In this document: positions 51,277 to 62,389 of the stretch, piece by piece
How positions within the stretch are numbered: the stretch's first letter is position 1
Layout of the letters: every line of letters starts with the position of its first letter
Assembly (NCBI GenBank): GCA_022829145.1
Contig: CM040764.1
Location: forward strand, 11,056,049-11,120,048
Source: Albula goreensis
Lineage: Eukaryota > Chordata > Actinopteri > Albuliformes > Albulidae
Length of the DNA: 64,000 nt
Reading direction: 5' to 3'
Notes under the pieces: model-generated
What the model was told of the DNA's origin: nothing
Databases searched by the model: none
Seen by the model: only the letters and a program-made list of their open reading frames with translations
Made by a program: the position numbers and the translations under genes

Positions 51277-52689
51277 CTGGTGGTTACCTGAGAAAAACTC
51301 ATTCGGTCCTGATAAACTCTTTTATGAGTGACACAGTACACACTGGTGCATTTGTAATCCACACAGAATTAATGTGAAGAGTATTAGTCCATGAGTGGTA
51401 ATTCACTGCAGGTTGCTACGTTTTCAAAAAGCTGAAGCTAAAGTCCACCTCTACAGTAATATTCTGTAGGATCCTTTGTTTTGTGACATGCACAGTCATC
51501 ATTGTAAAGGTCTACATGCACAGTTATAAGAATCAGCTAGTTTCCAGCACTTGCATTATCTCACTTCCTCGAGGCCTGGTGCTTTGTTTTGGGCCCAAGT
51601 CTTGTGAAATACCAGAGGAAGCCACTGCAATAAATCAAGCTAATTTAAAACAAGTGCACCTTCTACTTGGCTGAGGCTGAATGGAGTAATATATCAATAT
51701 AAAAGCATAGTGATACATGATGAATAGTGTAGCTGTAGGTATGTCATTCAGCACCCTGTGAATGCAGTTTAAGTATTTTAGAATGTTCATCAAGCAAGAA
51801 AAGTACAAAACATTTACACTATTTTTGGGGCTCTGTCTAATTATATTTACTTTCTCCATTTTCTTTGCCACATTTCTTATTTTTGAAATCTCTACAAATA
51901 CCATGTAACATTTTGCTTTTGATGTCTGAATGAGTTACGCCCTGCCCAATCTTCAGTTTTGGAGTATTACACCAAACTGGGTACCAACAAGCATCTGAAC
52001 CAGTGTGTTATCAGGGGTGAGATTTTGAAGAGGAGGTGTACCTGTTTTAGCGATAGAAATTTCATCATGTTTTAAAAGGTGCTGAACTGTCGATGCGATT
52101 TGATTTTGTTTCCTGCCTTGGCTTCCAGTCTTTGCTGTGCCAGTCAGGAGCAGTTAGCGGTCTGGAGGAGTAATGTGAGATTTACTATAATCCTCTGCTC
52201 TCTATCGCCCCTTAGCATGCTCCTGGCAGTGTAGAATAAACATATCCCCGTCTCCTCTGCAGTACCCTCATTCAGTCACAAGAAAATTTCCCTGCGTGCC
52301 ACGAGTGTTCATTAAGTCAGAACATTCTCAGGGAAACCTCTTTGCGAAACTGGTAAATAACATAAATGTGTAAACATGATGCCACGTTCTGTTCAGGGTG
52401 GAATTAGCGCACATTCGTGCTGATGTGTGGCTCTGGAGAAACAAACAAAGCCGAAGGGCAGACAACACTCAATGCTAAAAGACAAGGGTAACAACAAACA
52501 CCAGGATGGAGTAGATTATAGATAATAAGTACAAAGCTGACGGGTCTCAGCCAGTACAGAAATGAATTAAATCCAGGGTGTTTATGTGGGCAAGACAGGG
52601 TTAAGACCAGCACTCCCTTGGCAGTGAAGACCAACCTGAAGCCAGTAAAAATTGCTCGGCATGTTTTTTTTTTTTTAATCAACAGAACA
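51277..52689. other. Noncoding sequence
   Basis: No gene recognised. 52080-52380 is moderately complex and may be regulatory. A T12 tract lies near 52665. Confidence 0.5.
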
Positions 52690-52945
52690 GTGAGCAGCTG
52701 CCTGCTACCTCTCCCTTAACGGCATTAGTGTCGATGAATCCTCCCAGGCCAGGGGAAGGGGAAGGGCCGGACTGGCTTAACGCGATTTCAGTTCTCCTCC
52801 CTGCCCCCCATCGCTCTTTGATCGACTCAGCCTCCCCCTCTATCCCTACCTCTCCCCCACCCCCAAACACCGTGCTGCTCCTTCTGATGCACGCACTGGA
52901 GCAGCCAGAGAGCCTCCCAGATGTGACAGACATAAACACTAAATG
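52690..52945. other. C-rich/GC-rich patch
   Basis: Pyrimidine-rich on the plus strand ('ctccctgccccccatcg', 'ctacctctcccccaccccc'), with open frames on both strands (52728-52946 plus, 52679-52939 minus). No domain is recognisable. It could be a regulatory CT-rich element. Confidence 0.35.
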
Positions 52946-53075
52946 ACTAACAGCTGCTTTTTATATGCCACAAAATTATAGTAATACGCTACAAAATACT
53001 GCAAAGTGTAATAAACCCAAATGTTATGTTGTAGAAATAATTAATTACAGTCATTTGGCAACTTTCTTTGATTTC
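52946..53075. other. Short AT-rich spacer
   Basis: No recognised feature. Confidence 0.5.
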
Positions 53076-53114
53076 AAGGTTGAAAGGTGCTCTATAAATC
53101 TAAGTTGTTATTTA
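53076..53114 (+). repeat. Possible LINE/SINE 3' tail
   Basis: 'ttgaaaggtgctctataaat' (53080-53099) parallels the 'gcgctatataaat' end of L2/CR1-related fish retroposons, as also seen at 28009-28039. No body of an element is visible upstream. Confidence 0.3.
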
Positions 53115-54360
53115 CAGAGAGGCAGGGATTCAGTTATCCAATACAAGAGACAGAAATGAATCAGGTTCATAATATATGAACATATGAACAGCATTGAGGC
53201 TAACTGTGGACATGTGCAGTGTTGAAAGTATAGAATAAATCCGAAAACATCAATGTTTTATGAACAAAACTTTGTAATTGCAGTATATGCTAACTCACTA
53301 TCAATGGTCAGAGAACAGAACCCCCATTAATACAAAAATGCAGCATGTCGCAAGCCATTTAAGGTGACAGGAAACTAGACCAAAGTCCAACTGGAGGTTA
53401 AGGCTCTAAGCAGCATAATGCTAGCACAGATCACACTGTGTATGGGGTCTCCCACTTAAGTCAAACTTAACATTGTCCATTAAACATAATACATATATAT
53501 GGGGTATATAAAGTACATCGAGGAATTAATCCTGTTTTTCTTAGAATGAGACCAAAACCTATTTGGACAGTTCTGGCAGCTCTTTCACATAACAATTTAG
53601 GCCCTTACAAATAAATACTATATTTCACAGACTAGCATGTTATGCCATCTGTGGATACATCACTTGTAGGTAAAATGCAAGTGGAACCATAAAAAAAAAT
53701 GCCGCTGCTGAGTAGTCAAGGCAGTGTTGATGCCAGAACAAGTCTAGCGGACGGGCTTTGGACAGATGGGAGGGGGCATCGATGCAGACTGATTCTGGTT
53801 CAGTTCATTTTCTCCTTACTTCTCTAAAATGACCAAAAAATGGGCAAAAAACACACCTCCTACGCTACGCACCCTATGACAGCCTCACAGCTTTCCAGCT
53901 TTCAGACATGTTGGCTATGTCTTAAACCAGAGACAATCAATTACCTAGCCCTGTCTAGCAGGTTCAGGGTATATAATATAAATGAGATGTGACCTTTTCC
54001 TGACTGAACTTCTCCAGGTTTAAGATCCATTTTCTCATACCCATATTTAGTTAGCCACATAAGGCTTCATTCAGTCAGTCCAGGTATAGCTAGAGTCAAA
54101 CGGTCCCCACAAAAACAAAACAAACAAAAAACTCAGGGAGTTTTGTGGGAGGTGCACCATTGGCAAGAACTTCACTCGATGAAAATAGAAATGGAGAAAA
54201 TTGTAATAAAAAAGAAGCATTGTTCTTGCAAAGTCAGGTTGCTAAGCAAATCCACCTATTTCAATTTTTTTTAATCAACTGTAGCCTATGCAAAGATGTT
54301 CATTTAGATGTACTGAGTTTTCCTTAGAAACTTGATAGCCTGTTTGTTTTCTGTCACCCC
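53115..54360. other. Noncoding sequence
   Basis: AT-rich, with A-rich tracts near 53691 and 54111-54130. Sequence just before 54361 may be decayed reverse transcriptase of the following element but is unrecognisable. Confidence 0.5.
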
Positions 54361-54850
54361 CCTATGCTTTTTGGAAAAAATATTCCTTGTATTGTGGTAC
54401 CTTTAGCCTCCTTGTTGAGTCCATCCAAGCCTTTGGTGTGGACCATTGAGTGCCAAAATGCTTTTATGAGTGTGAAAGCAATGTTGTGCAACACTCCCAT
54501 TCTTCCTGCTCCCATTTTCTTGCAACTGTTTAAATTGGAGGTTGATGCTCGTGGCACTGGTGCAGGTATGGGGTTGTTGCAGGAGGATGACTGTGGAATC
54601 CATCACCCAGTATGTTACTTTTAACAAGACATTTAACAAGCATCAGATGAGATATACCACCACTGAAAGGAAGACTGTGGCATTTTTATTACATTAGCAT
54701 TACAACAGTACAAAGACCACAGATAGATTTTTTGAACCGCTTGTACAACCACAACCAGTGACTAATGTGCTGGTCACTGTTAGTACAGGAGTTCAATTTA
54801 GTCATCTGCCGTGAAAAGGATGCTGATGACTTGTCATGTGTGCTTTAAAA
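54361..54850 (+). pseudogene. Ty3/Gypsy retrotransposon pol fragment (end of RT and RNase H)
   Basis: The frame at 54364-54624 contains LLSPSKPLVWT, ECQNAF, FKLEVDA, GLLQEDD and HPVCYF in the order found in fish Gypsy elements between the reverse transcriptase thumb and RNase H. After a frameshift, NKTFNKHQM..YTTTERKT follows (54623 on), and after another, NHNQ, then a stop, then LMCWSLLVQEFNL and a decayed DNVxADALSR-type end (54747-54846). The first RNase H Asp (in EVDA) and the Glu (in TTER) remain; the segment with the YTDH Asp is missing. Stops and frameshifts make it inactive. Integrase is absent downstream. It belongs with the LTR at 55108. Confidence 0.9.
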
Positions 54851-54875
54851 GTGAGCCTTGTCAGACTGACAACAA

Positions 54876-55095
54876 CATTACAGTCATTTAGCTGATGCTT
54901 TCATCCAAGGTGACTTACAGTTGATTATGCTAACCAAGGGCTGGTTCCCCCGGGAGCAATGTGGGGTTAGACTGGGGCTTGAGCCACCAACCTCAAGGAT
55001 CCCTGTCCTTTGTTGTGGGTTCCAATGTGGGGTTGGAACCCACAACTTTGGGGTTATGAACACTATGGCATAATTCAGTGAGCTACTGTGTTTTT
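54876..55095. mobile_element. SINE-like fish repeat nested between Gypsy pol and LTR
   Basis: The opening 'acattacagtcatttagctg' and 'tccaaggtgacttacag' (54880-54918) match a fish repeat known to me as 'catttagcagacgcttttatccaaagcgacttaca'. The far end, 'ggttggaacccacaac' and 'ggggttatgaaca' (55032-55060), looks like the reverse complement of a tRNA-derived head (B-box inside 'ggttggaaccc'). Inside is a perfect 13-bp inverted repeat (55012-55024 and 55034-55046, loop 9 nt). It sits where Gypsy integrase would be expected. Confidence 0.6.
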
Positions 55096-55107
55096 TTTAA
55101 ATAAGGG

Positions 55108-55760
55108 TGTGATGGTATTCTTTCATAGTGGGTGAGACAACTGCAGAGTGTGGGTGCTAGTGGGTGGAGCTCTTTGATTGACTGATGGGGCCAGTGTGAA
55201 TTGGGCCACCTGTGGCTAATTACCTTCATTTATAGCTAATTAGCAGGTTATAAGCAGGCCAGGTGCAGCAGTAATTCATTTGGGAATGGAAAAGGTTAGA
55301 GTGGGAGCTCTGCTCCTGGTAAGGTTTAGTTGAGTCCCAAATGAGTTTGGGTGGGAGCTCTGCTCCTGGTTTAGATTCATATAGTTAATCTGTCCCAAGT
55401 GATTTGAAACTTGGGTCAATTTATTTTGTTTCTTATTTTTTTCTTTAGATAAAGTTCATGAAGGAAATGGGTTCATTTTTGTTTTCATTTGCACGAGTCA
55501 ACCCCAAACAGGAGGTATCTTTTTGGGTTTCTTGAGAGCCCTGAGTGATGGGACTTGAGTTAAAGTTACCTTGTCGTAGATCTTACGCTCCCTCTTTTTT
55601 CTGTTTGTGTGGTGAGCTTCTTTTCACTTATTCTCCCTGAATTCACTAACTTAGTGGACACTGAGGGTGTCTTTCAGAACCCCTTTTCCCTAAGTTAAAA
55701 TATAGTGTTTGTTGTTTTCTTCATTAGTTCCCAGTAGGACATGGAGTGAAGTGGGTAACA
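55108..55760 (+). mobile_element. Candidate 3' LTR of the Ty3/Gypsy element
   Basis: A purine stretch AAATAAGGG, a plausible polypurine tract, directly precedes TGTGATGG at 55108. The putative end GGTAACA at 55754-55760 gives the expected TG...CA boundaries and a 653-bp LTR, though the 3' boundary is a guess. A promoter-like 'aggttataagcagg' lies at 55245-55258. The 20-bp word starting GTGGGAGCTC occurs exactly twice, at 55301-55320 and 55351-55370 (50-bp period). A second LTR was not found. Confidence 0.5.
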
Positions 55761-58029
55761 CTTTCCCTAGACTTGCCAGATCCCTCGCCTCCCGATGTTC
55801 CGGGGCCTCTCAATGTACAAATGAGGCACTGTGAGTTCCCTGCCAACCCGTTAAATAGCGAACAGATACCGTCTTCCCGATAAATGAGTTGAGATGTAGA
55901 GGCGATTGTTACAAAACAAAAAAGCTGATTAACCCAGCTGTATCAGCCGTTAGCTTCCCCACAGCAACGTAACTGTCCTAAACTGAACCACTCAATTATT
56001 TACAGAAGTCAGTTTTAAACTGTGTGTGCTCAATAAGCAGAGGGCTGAGGGAATGGGACTCCTTCCCAAAACCTGTGAAAGTGAGGGCGGTTTAAAGACA
56101 ACATAAAATATTGACTCAATTATTTCCTAGACGTTGGCAGGCCTCTACTGTAAATAACTATTCCCAACTGCCCTTGACCTGCCAATAACAATAAAAAATA
56201 CACTCATAGCTAGATTTGTGCACAGTGCACCAATTGTGGGGAAAAAACTGTCTGTTTTCAAAACAGCAGGGTGTCCCTTCTCCCTTTAGGTAAATACGTA
56301 AGATGGAGAATTAAATGTATGCAAACCCTGAGTAACTCAAACGCCCAGCAGGAGATGACAATGCATTGGTGATAGGCTGACTGTAGATATTTTCAGAGTC
56401 CATTTCAGTTCATTAGAGAATGACTGCGTTGCTTACTTTTTCCAACACATTATAGAAGGCTGTTGTGAAAGTCAAGTTAGATGGATAAGAATCCAGGAAT
56501 TGTTTGAAGCCAGACTTTTTCATTGAACAGATGAAGAGTTAAAAATATTTATAATCGCCTGGGAGTCAAGGATCACAAGACAGTGCTTGATACTGACTGG
56601 GGATATGGTTATCTCAGTTCAGAAATACAGTATGTGCTGTAGATCTGGAATCTATTAGCATTTGTCCTTATCTTAAAATGTCCTGAGCTTAAGTCACCTA
56701 AAATATTGTGAACATAACAGAATTATGTTTTAAAATCATTTTTAAAAAACCCATCATACCCATGTTCATGAAACAGTGTTTCACAAGAAAACTAATTCAC
56801 AAAAAATGATCACTCATTGGTTCCTGGAAATGTCAACAAGCAAACAACAAATGTATACATTATATATTTCTATACTGTGTATGAGCAATAAAAAATGAAG
56901 GACATGCTTCTCCTCAGCAGAACTCACCTGTCAGCTTCAGAGAACAAAAAGGACCTCTTAGGCTCACAAAGTTCTGATAATGGAACCCACTAATGGAAAG
57001 TAACAGATGTTCATTAAATCTGTGTTAGTCACTCATTTGGCAAGTAAATCTGAAAGGAAACCTGAGAGAAGCAGTTATTATTCTGTTTGTCTTTTTTTAA
57101 TATAAAAAGAACTTGTGTATCTAGTTGAGCTAGGGCATGTTGTTTGAGACCATATGGTCATAAACAATACTACATGTGTGGTATGGGAAGTTTGATCTGT
57201 TAATTCTCAGCTTAGCCAGCACTCATGGCTTTGGGACTGTATTGCCAATGAAACTGATGGCAGACCATCAAGCACTTGCTGCCATTTTGGCTCATGAGGC
57301 TGAGTTTTGGGATGCAAGGAGAGAAAAATTAACAGATTTGATCAGTGTTGCTATTTTTGTATGATTGAAGCCACTTAGGCCAGGAGTCAGTAAAAATGCA
57401 ATATATATTGATTTCAGTGTTATTTAGGGAATAATGGACATTGTGTGGACTCCAGGTTGATTGGTAGTGTCAAGGCGATAGGTAATGGCGATGATAATCA
57501 ATGAATGAGAACTGTCCTTAACGTTTCATCAAATGGATACTTTATCTGAAACTAGAGCAGTCAAAAAATGTTTGTTTGTATCTGTTTGAATTTCAATTGA
57601 GAATCTATTCTTAAGAATACATCTTGATTGAACTGAGACGTTTCCAAGATCAATTAGCACTTCTGGACATAAATGAATACAGTAACAACATATTCAGGTT
57701 CTGGGCCAGAATGGTGCAAATGGAGTGTTTCAGTTAAATGGAAGTATAGGCCAGAATTTGTTAAAATTTCCTCATTCTCAAGTTTTTACCTCACACACAT
57801 TTTTTTGTCCAACTCTCCAAACTGTGTATTCATGAGAAATAAAACCTGACACCTGAATGAAAAGGGGACAGGTGTTGATTGAGGCCACAGTGACTTCCTG
57901 GTAAGCAGAGAAGGTGAAATTAACAACGAAAAGACTCTAATTGGGTTGGTCAGTGCTGCTGTTGGTCTGTTTCGGTTTTAATCAAAGCTGGACCAGCTGG
58001 CAGGTCAGGCCCATCCCTCTTTTGATGTT
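55761..58029. other. Noncoding sequence
   Basis: 55800-56350 is moderately complex and CpG-bearing ('ctcgcctcccgatgttccgg'). The remainder is AT-rich. The plus-strand frame 57176-57364 is unrecognised. Confidence 0.45.
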
Positions 58030-58560
58030 GAGTAATTAATTACATCGCAATTAAAGATAATGATACACATCCGTCATGACAAAAGCGTTTTGAAAGAATA
58101 ATGGGCTCCTAATTACATTTCGGAGTGATTGTTTCAAATAAATTGATTCCCAGTGGCCCGCAGGAGGACGCAAAAAACATAACAATAACTACCGCTGTTA
58201 ATAAAGACAAACGACATCATCTGGCAAAATCATTTTACCAAGTGCCTCCTCATATTGTGAATGTCGTGGCTTTCGGCTCTGTCTTTATCCGCTCATGTCG
58301 ACTTGATGCACTGTGTGTCGTCATCAGGGTGTGAAAATGAAAAGAAAGGGAAGGAACTGGAAACAAGGGGAGGGGAGGAAGAGCCAGCGAAATCAGAGCC
58401 AAAATGGAACCCGCAAGCCGACCTCATCAGTCACAGACAAACCGCAGATTGCAACAAATTGCTCTTGCTGAAGCAGATAGGAGAGAAATCAATATGGGGT
58501 GTTAAACCTTTAGAGATCCTTTGGATGATATATTGTTTTTGAGATATATACAATTGAGTC
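58030..58560. other. Conserved-looking noncoding block
   Basis: Starts 'gagtaattaattacatcg' (homeodomain cores) and runs through CpG-bearing complex sequence to about 58470. Overlapping plus-strand frames 58125-58334 and 58261-58542 have no recognisable domain. Enhancer role inferred. Confidence 0.37.
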
Positions 58561-59999
58561 AGGTCAATGGCTTCCACATATGCAGCAATATCCACTTAAA
58601 TCCTCTTTAAGGTGACCGTTAAAAACTGCTGTCAGGTCTCTGGGCTCTCCTTTTATGGGCTGGAGGGGGAGAAGGTCGGCATTTGCAGGATGAAATTAAA
58701 AAATCACCTTGTGCTTAAAATCCATATGTTAAGATCAGCAGTGACAGAGCTGCATTCTCAGGCTTATTAAGGAGCAGCATGGTGTGATGTTTGTCAGCTG
58801 GTACAGCTTCCCTTGTTTTTGGTTTTCGGAATCTCAGCATAAAAGTGACAAAATGAGGTATGGCACACTGTTAGTTAGACAGTCTCACCATACTGTGTTG
58901 CCATAGTGAAATTATGACCTGTAGACGTGCTTCATTTCATTTTCTCAGGATTGTCTGAGTCCTGAAAAATGAATATTTTCTAATGAATTTTTCTTTTTAA
59001 ATAATGAGTAAAAAAAAGTCTTAACGGGTAAATTGAATGCTCAGAGGTTGAAGGCTAAATTTTGGCATTTATTAATTCATGTTTAATTGTCAGTTACTTC
59101 ATGCTATTTTCATGAGCTCTCATTGTCAGATTTTCAAAATGTGCCCACCAATGCAAAAACTTTCTAGGGTTTAATGTTCCAGTGGCTATTTCAAGCAAGC
59201 ATGTCAACAATAGTTGATGTGCTGACACAATGCTGGCTATTGCAAAATCACTGCAAGAATTTTGTTGTTATTTTCATTTGACTGTGAGAACATTATCACA
59301 GGAATGTTTTTTCAACGTTTTTTAAATGTTTGAAAAATGTCCCCGCCATGTTGCATAAACTTGGAATGACAGCTTGAGTTCAAATGGAGGATAGCTAACT
59401 CCTGATGATCAACACGAATGACCATCCGCAATTAAAACTGAATTATGTTTTAAATTAATCCCTGCAATATTTCTTACGCTTAAAAAACATTAGAAATATC
59501 CAGGAAACCAAAAAAAAATTGCGTTATGAACATTTCAACTAACCATCTAGGAACGTTCTCAGAAATCCAAATTAGTCGCTGATAATTCATAGTGCCAAAA
59601 ACAGTTTATAAAGGAATAGGAGACAGCGTGTTCATTGAGCTGTTTTTAGAAAATGTGTTTATTGGATCGATCCACTGCATTCTGCCACAGTCCCGTGACG
59701 AACAACGTTAAGAAGCACAGAAGGTGGAAAGAGATTGCCAGGCTGCGAGGGAGATTTTAGATGGTTTTGTGTGCCCTCATGTAGTACTCTGCACTTGAAA
59801 AATCTCTGGCACTCCTAGAAAGAAAATAGAAAGCTTATTAATAGTTGTGAAAATGATCTCCTGGACCTCACCAATTTGGGAGTGCTCACCTGCCATTGTC
59901 TGGCAGATGCACTCACAACATATTAACAAAAATTGCCTTGTCCTGAGGTTTACTTACGCTGGAGTGCAGTCCTTCAACATTCTGTGGGAGTAGAAATCT
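58561..59999. other. Noncoding sequence, first part conserved-looking
   Basis: 58570-58810 is complex, with 'cttttatgggctgg' (CArG-like) and 'ggagcagcatggtg'. 58811-59999 is AT-rich with nothing recognised. Confidence 0.35.
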
Positions 60000-60660
60000 C
60001 AGTGATATAATTTTGTTTGCATGTCACCGTTTTGAGAGGAAATCGTGCAGGCCCGAGGCCAGCGGAATGACCAGCATGCACGTCAGGGAGAGCGTATCTC
60101 CGCCCTCGCATTTGCATTCACGTTGTGACCGTCCGCTAGTGCGGCGGAGTGCCGATATCGCCGAGTTTATTAAACCGTGTAAGTGTGACTCATGAATATT
60201 TCCTCTATATCTTTTTTTTTTGCTCCCTGGGACGTTTAACAAAAAGCGGAGTGGCTGTTTGTTTATTTTGGCTGCCTCTCCCTAAGGTACCCCCCTAAAA
60301 CCCTAAGGACATGGGCGAACCTGGGGAACTGTGACGGAGAGCAGCGGACACCATTAATTCCCCACCCATTAGTCTTAAACACAGGCTTCTCATGCATTAA
60401 GCATACTCTCTCCCAGTACCTCATTAAGCTCTTCCCCTGTGGCTGAATCCATCTCCTATTTGCCTGCGGTATAATGAATGTCCCGGAAGGAAAAAAAGGG
60501 AGTCCAAACTCCAGTGTCACCCACAAATAAGGCAGCTCTTCGTAGTGACTCCCACATGCTGTCTCCACCAGTACATGAGTGGAGGTGCTCCAATTTCAAT
60601 GAGTCATCTGACTGACTTAAAAAAATAGAAATGACTGTGATTGCGGGGCCGTGCATGTTA
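60000..60660. other. Conserved-looking, CpG-retaining noncoding block
   Basis: 60030-60170 carries about 14 CpGs in 140 bp ('gccgatatcgccgag' at 60151). Frames are open on both strands (60013-60195 plus, 60024-60242 minus, 60263-60568 minus) but none is recognisable. CpG retention in a gene desert suggests germline hypomethylation or constraint. Confidence 0.38.
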
Positions 60661-61200
60661 TTCGGACCATGTGCGATCCAACCGACTTGTTGCTGATGTT
60701 TTATTAGTATAGTATGTGCTATGCGTTAAAAGAGATGGCAATCAATTCTTTGCCAAGGCATAATTCACAATAAAATGACCCGTGCAACCCTTATGAGGAG
60801 TGTGTCAGATTTTATGGATGCGTGGAAGCCCGCCATTGATGTTATAACATAAAACACTCCATTCCACCATAAAGCAGTCACTCCGATAGTCGCAGACGTT
60901 CATAAGCTTTCCAATACCTTTCAGACTGTCATAATGGCACATTTATGTGATTCCATTATGCAGTGTGTAGCAGTTACTGCAACTGTGACACATGAAACAA
61001 TAAGAAATTATAACAGAAACTCCAAGAGAGCCATTACCTGTGGAGGCTTAGTGTGCTTCAATGACTTCATAAAGACCACTGTCGAGTGTGCACGGTTTTC
61101 AAACAGCAAAGCCTGTCATCTGATTTTGGGCAGGTGGATTTGTGTTGTAATAAATTGTTCAGTACTTAGATGGTTTTGTGTATAATGTGCTTTAATGTGC
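60661..61200. other. Conserved-looking noncoding block
   Basis: Complex sequence with 'ataatggcac', 'ccattatgcag' and 'ggtggatttgtgttg' words. The plus-strand frame 60934-61185 (83 codons) is unrecognised. Confidence 0.3.
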
Positions 61201-62324
61201 TCATTTCCTGAGGGAGGTGTCCGCTTGGCCTTATTCATTAATGTGGTGCTTTTGATGAATTTCATGACAGTTAACAGCGGGACTTTCAAACCCTCTCAAC
61301 CGTCAGCAATGTGTCACACCTGGGCGATGTGTGTTACCCATTCAGCATCAGACGTCCTCTCAGGGGGAGGCGTAGGGGCCCGTGAAGTGTATGAAATAAA
61401 GGTGGATGCAGTAACGCTCAGGTGAGGTGTTTGGAGAGCCATATGGCTCATTCATCAAAAAATAAGAATAGGCTGATGTTTAATGAAATTAAGTCATGGC
61501 ATTTTTTCACATCGAATGCAAAAGACCAGACCAGACCCACCCTGCATATCAGCACTAACTGTTTGGAAATTCAACTTCACAGGGATCCTGACTAATGCTT
61601 GCATCCAGTAAAGCAGGCCGTGAAGTCACTCTCCAGAAAAAAAAAAAAAAACTCTCTGTTCAGAGGGTTTCCATGGCAACGGCAGCTGCCTCTCGTCATG
61701 CTCAAGACGGACCCAACTGGCACACACCCCCGTCAGCACTGGAGAACAGAGGAGGCCTGGGACCCCAGACCTCCCACTGAGCTCCCGTTCTGCTCAAATG
61801 GCTTTCCTTTGTGTGCATTATTCAGTGAGTTTATTGGCGGATGTTGGTCTACTGTACAAGGCCTTTTATCTCGCTGTGTTATCATCTTGCGCCACAGGCA
61901 GTATGGCAGCATTCTACACTGACACTGCATTCATTAGCCTGAGTGTGGGTATTTCTGCTGGATGGATACTCAGTGTTAATTGGCATGCACTGCATTTATA
62001 AATGCCTAAATTTATGTCACATATACAGTCTGAGGTGCTTCTTTTGGTCCTGCCTTCATAAATAAGGGATAATCCAAAGTTTTAACACCAAATGATCAAT
62101 TTAACTAAAAATCATGACAAACCTTTTTTATTCATTTTGTGTTTTTTGAGTGTTTTGAGTGCTTGCACCAATTTTGTCAATCAATTTAGTGGCTAAACTT
62201 TTATAATAGGAAACACTTGAAATGAACTGTGAGGATAGATTTCACATCAAATGAAAGCTGATAAAGTATTATAGTTAGCTATCTGCTCAGAATCTACTGA
62301 AACATACCATCACTTGCTTGACAG
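61201..62324. other. Noncoding sequence
   Basis: A15 tract at 61637-61651. GC-richer sequence at 61660-61800 with two overlapping plus-strand frames (61595-61780 and 61599-61922), unrecognised. 62000-62320 is AT-rich. Confidence 0.45.
61667..61680. promoter_or_regulatory. RFX X-box-like site
   Basis: GTTTCCATGGCAAC is close to the palindromic RFX X-box (GTTRCCATGGYAAC class; family knowledge), just downstream of an A15 tract. Occupancy unknown. Confidence 0.4.
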
Positions 62325-62346
62325 TTTTTTTTTTTTTTTTTTTTTT
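62325..62346. repeat. Poly-T tract (T22)
   Basis: Twenty-two consecutive T. It could be the tail of a minus-strand retroposon, but none is recognisable upstream on that strand. Confidence 0.95.
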
Positions 62347-62389
62347 GACACACGATGGAGACACGAGAGCTCACTGTAGGTAACCAGGA

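Noticed and set aside
57176..57364. Frame with ADHQALAAILAHEAEF considered as a retroelement piece near the Gypsy fossil
   Set aside because: It does not follow any RNase H or integrase motif order I know, and it lies beyond the candidate LTR.
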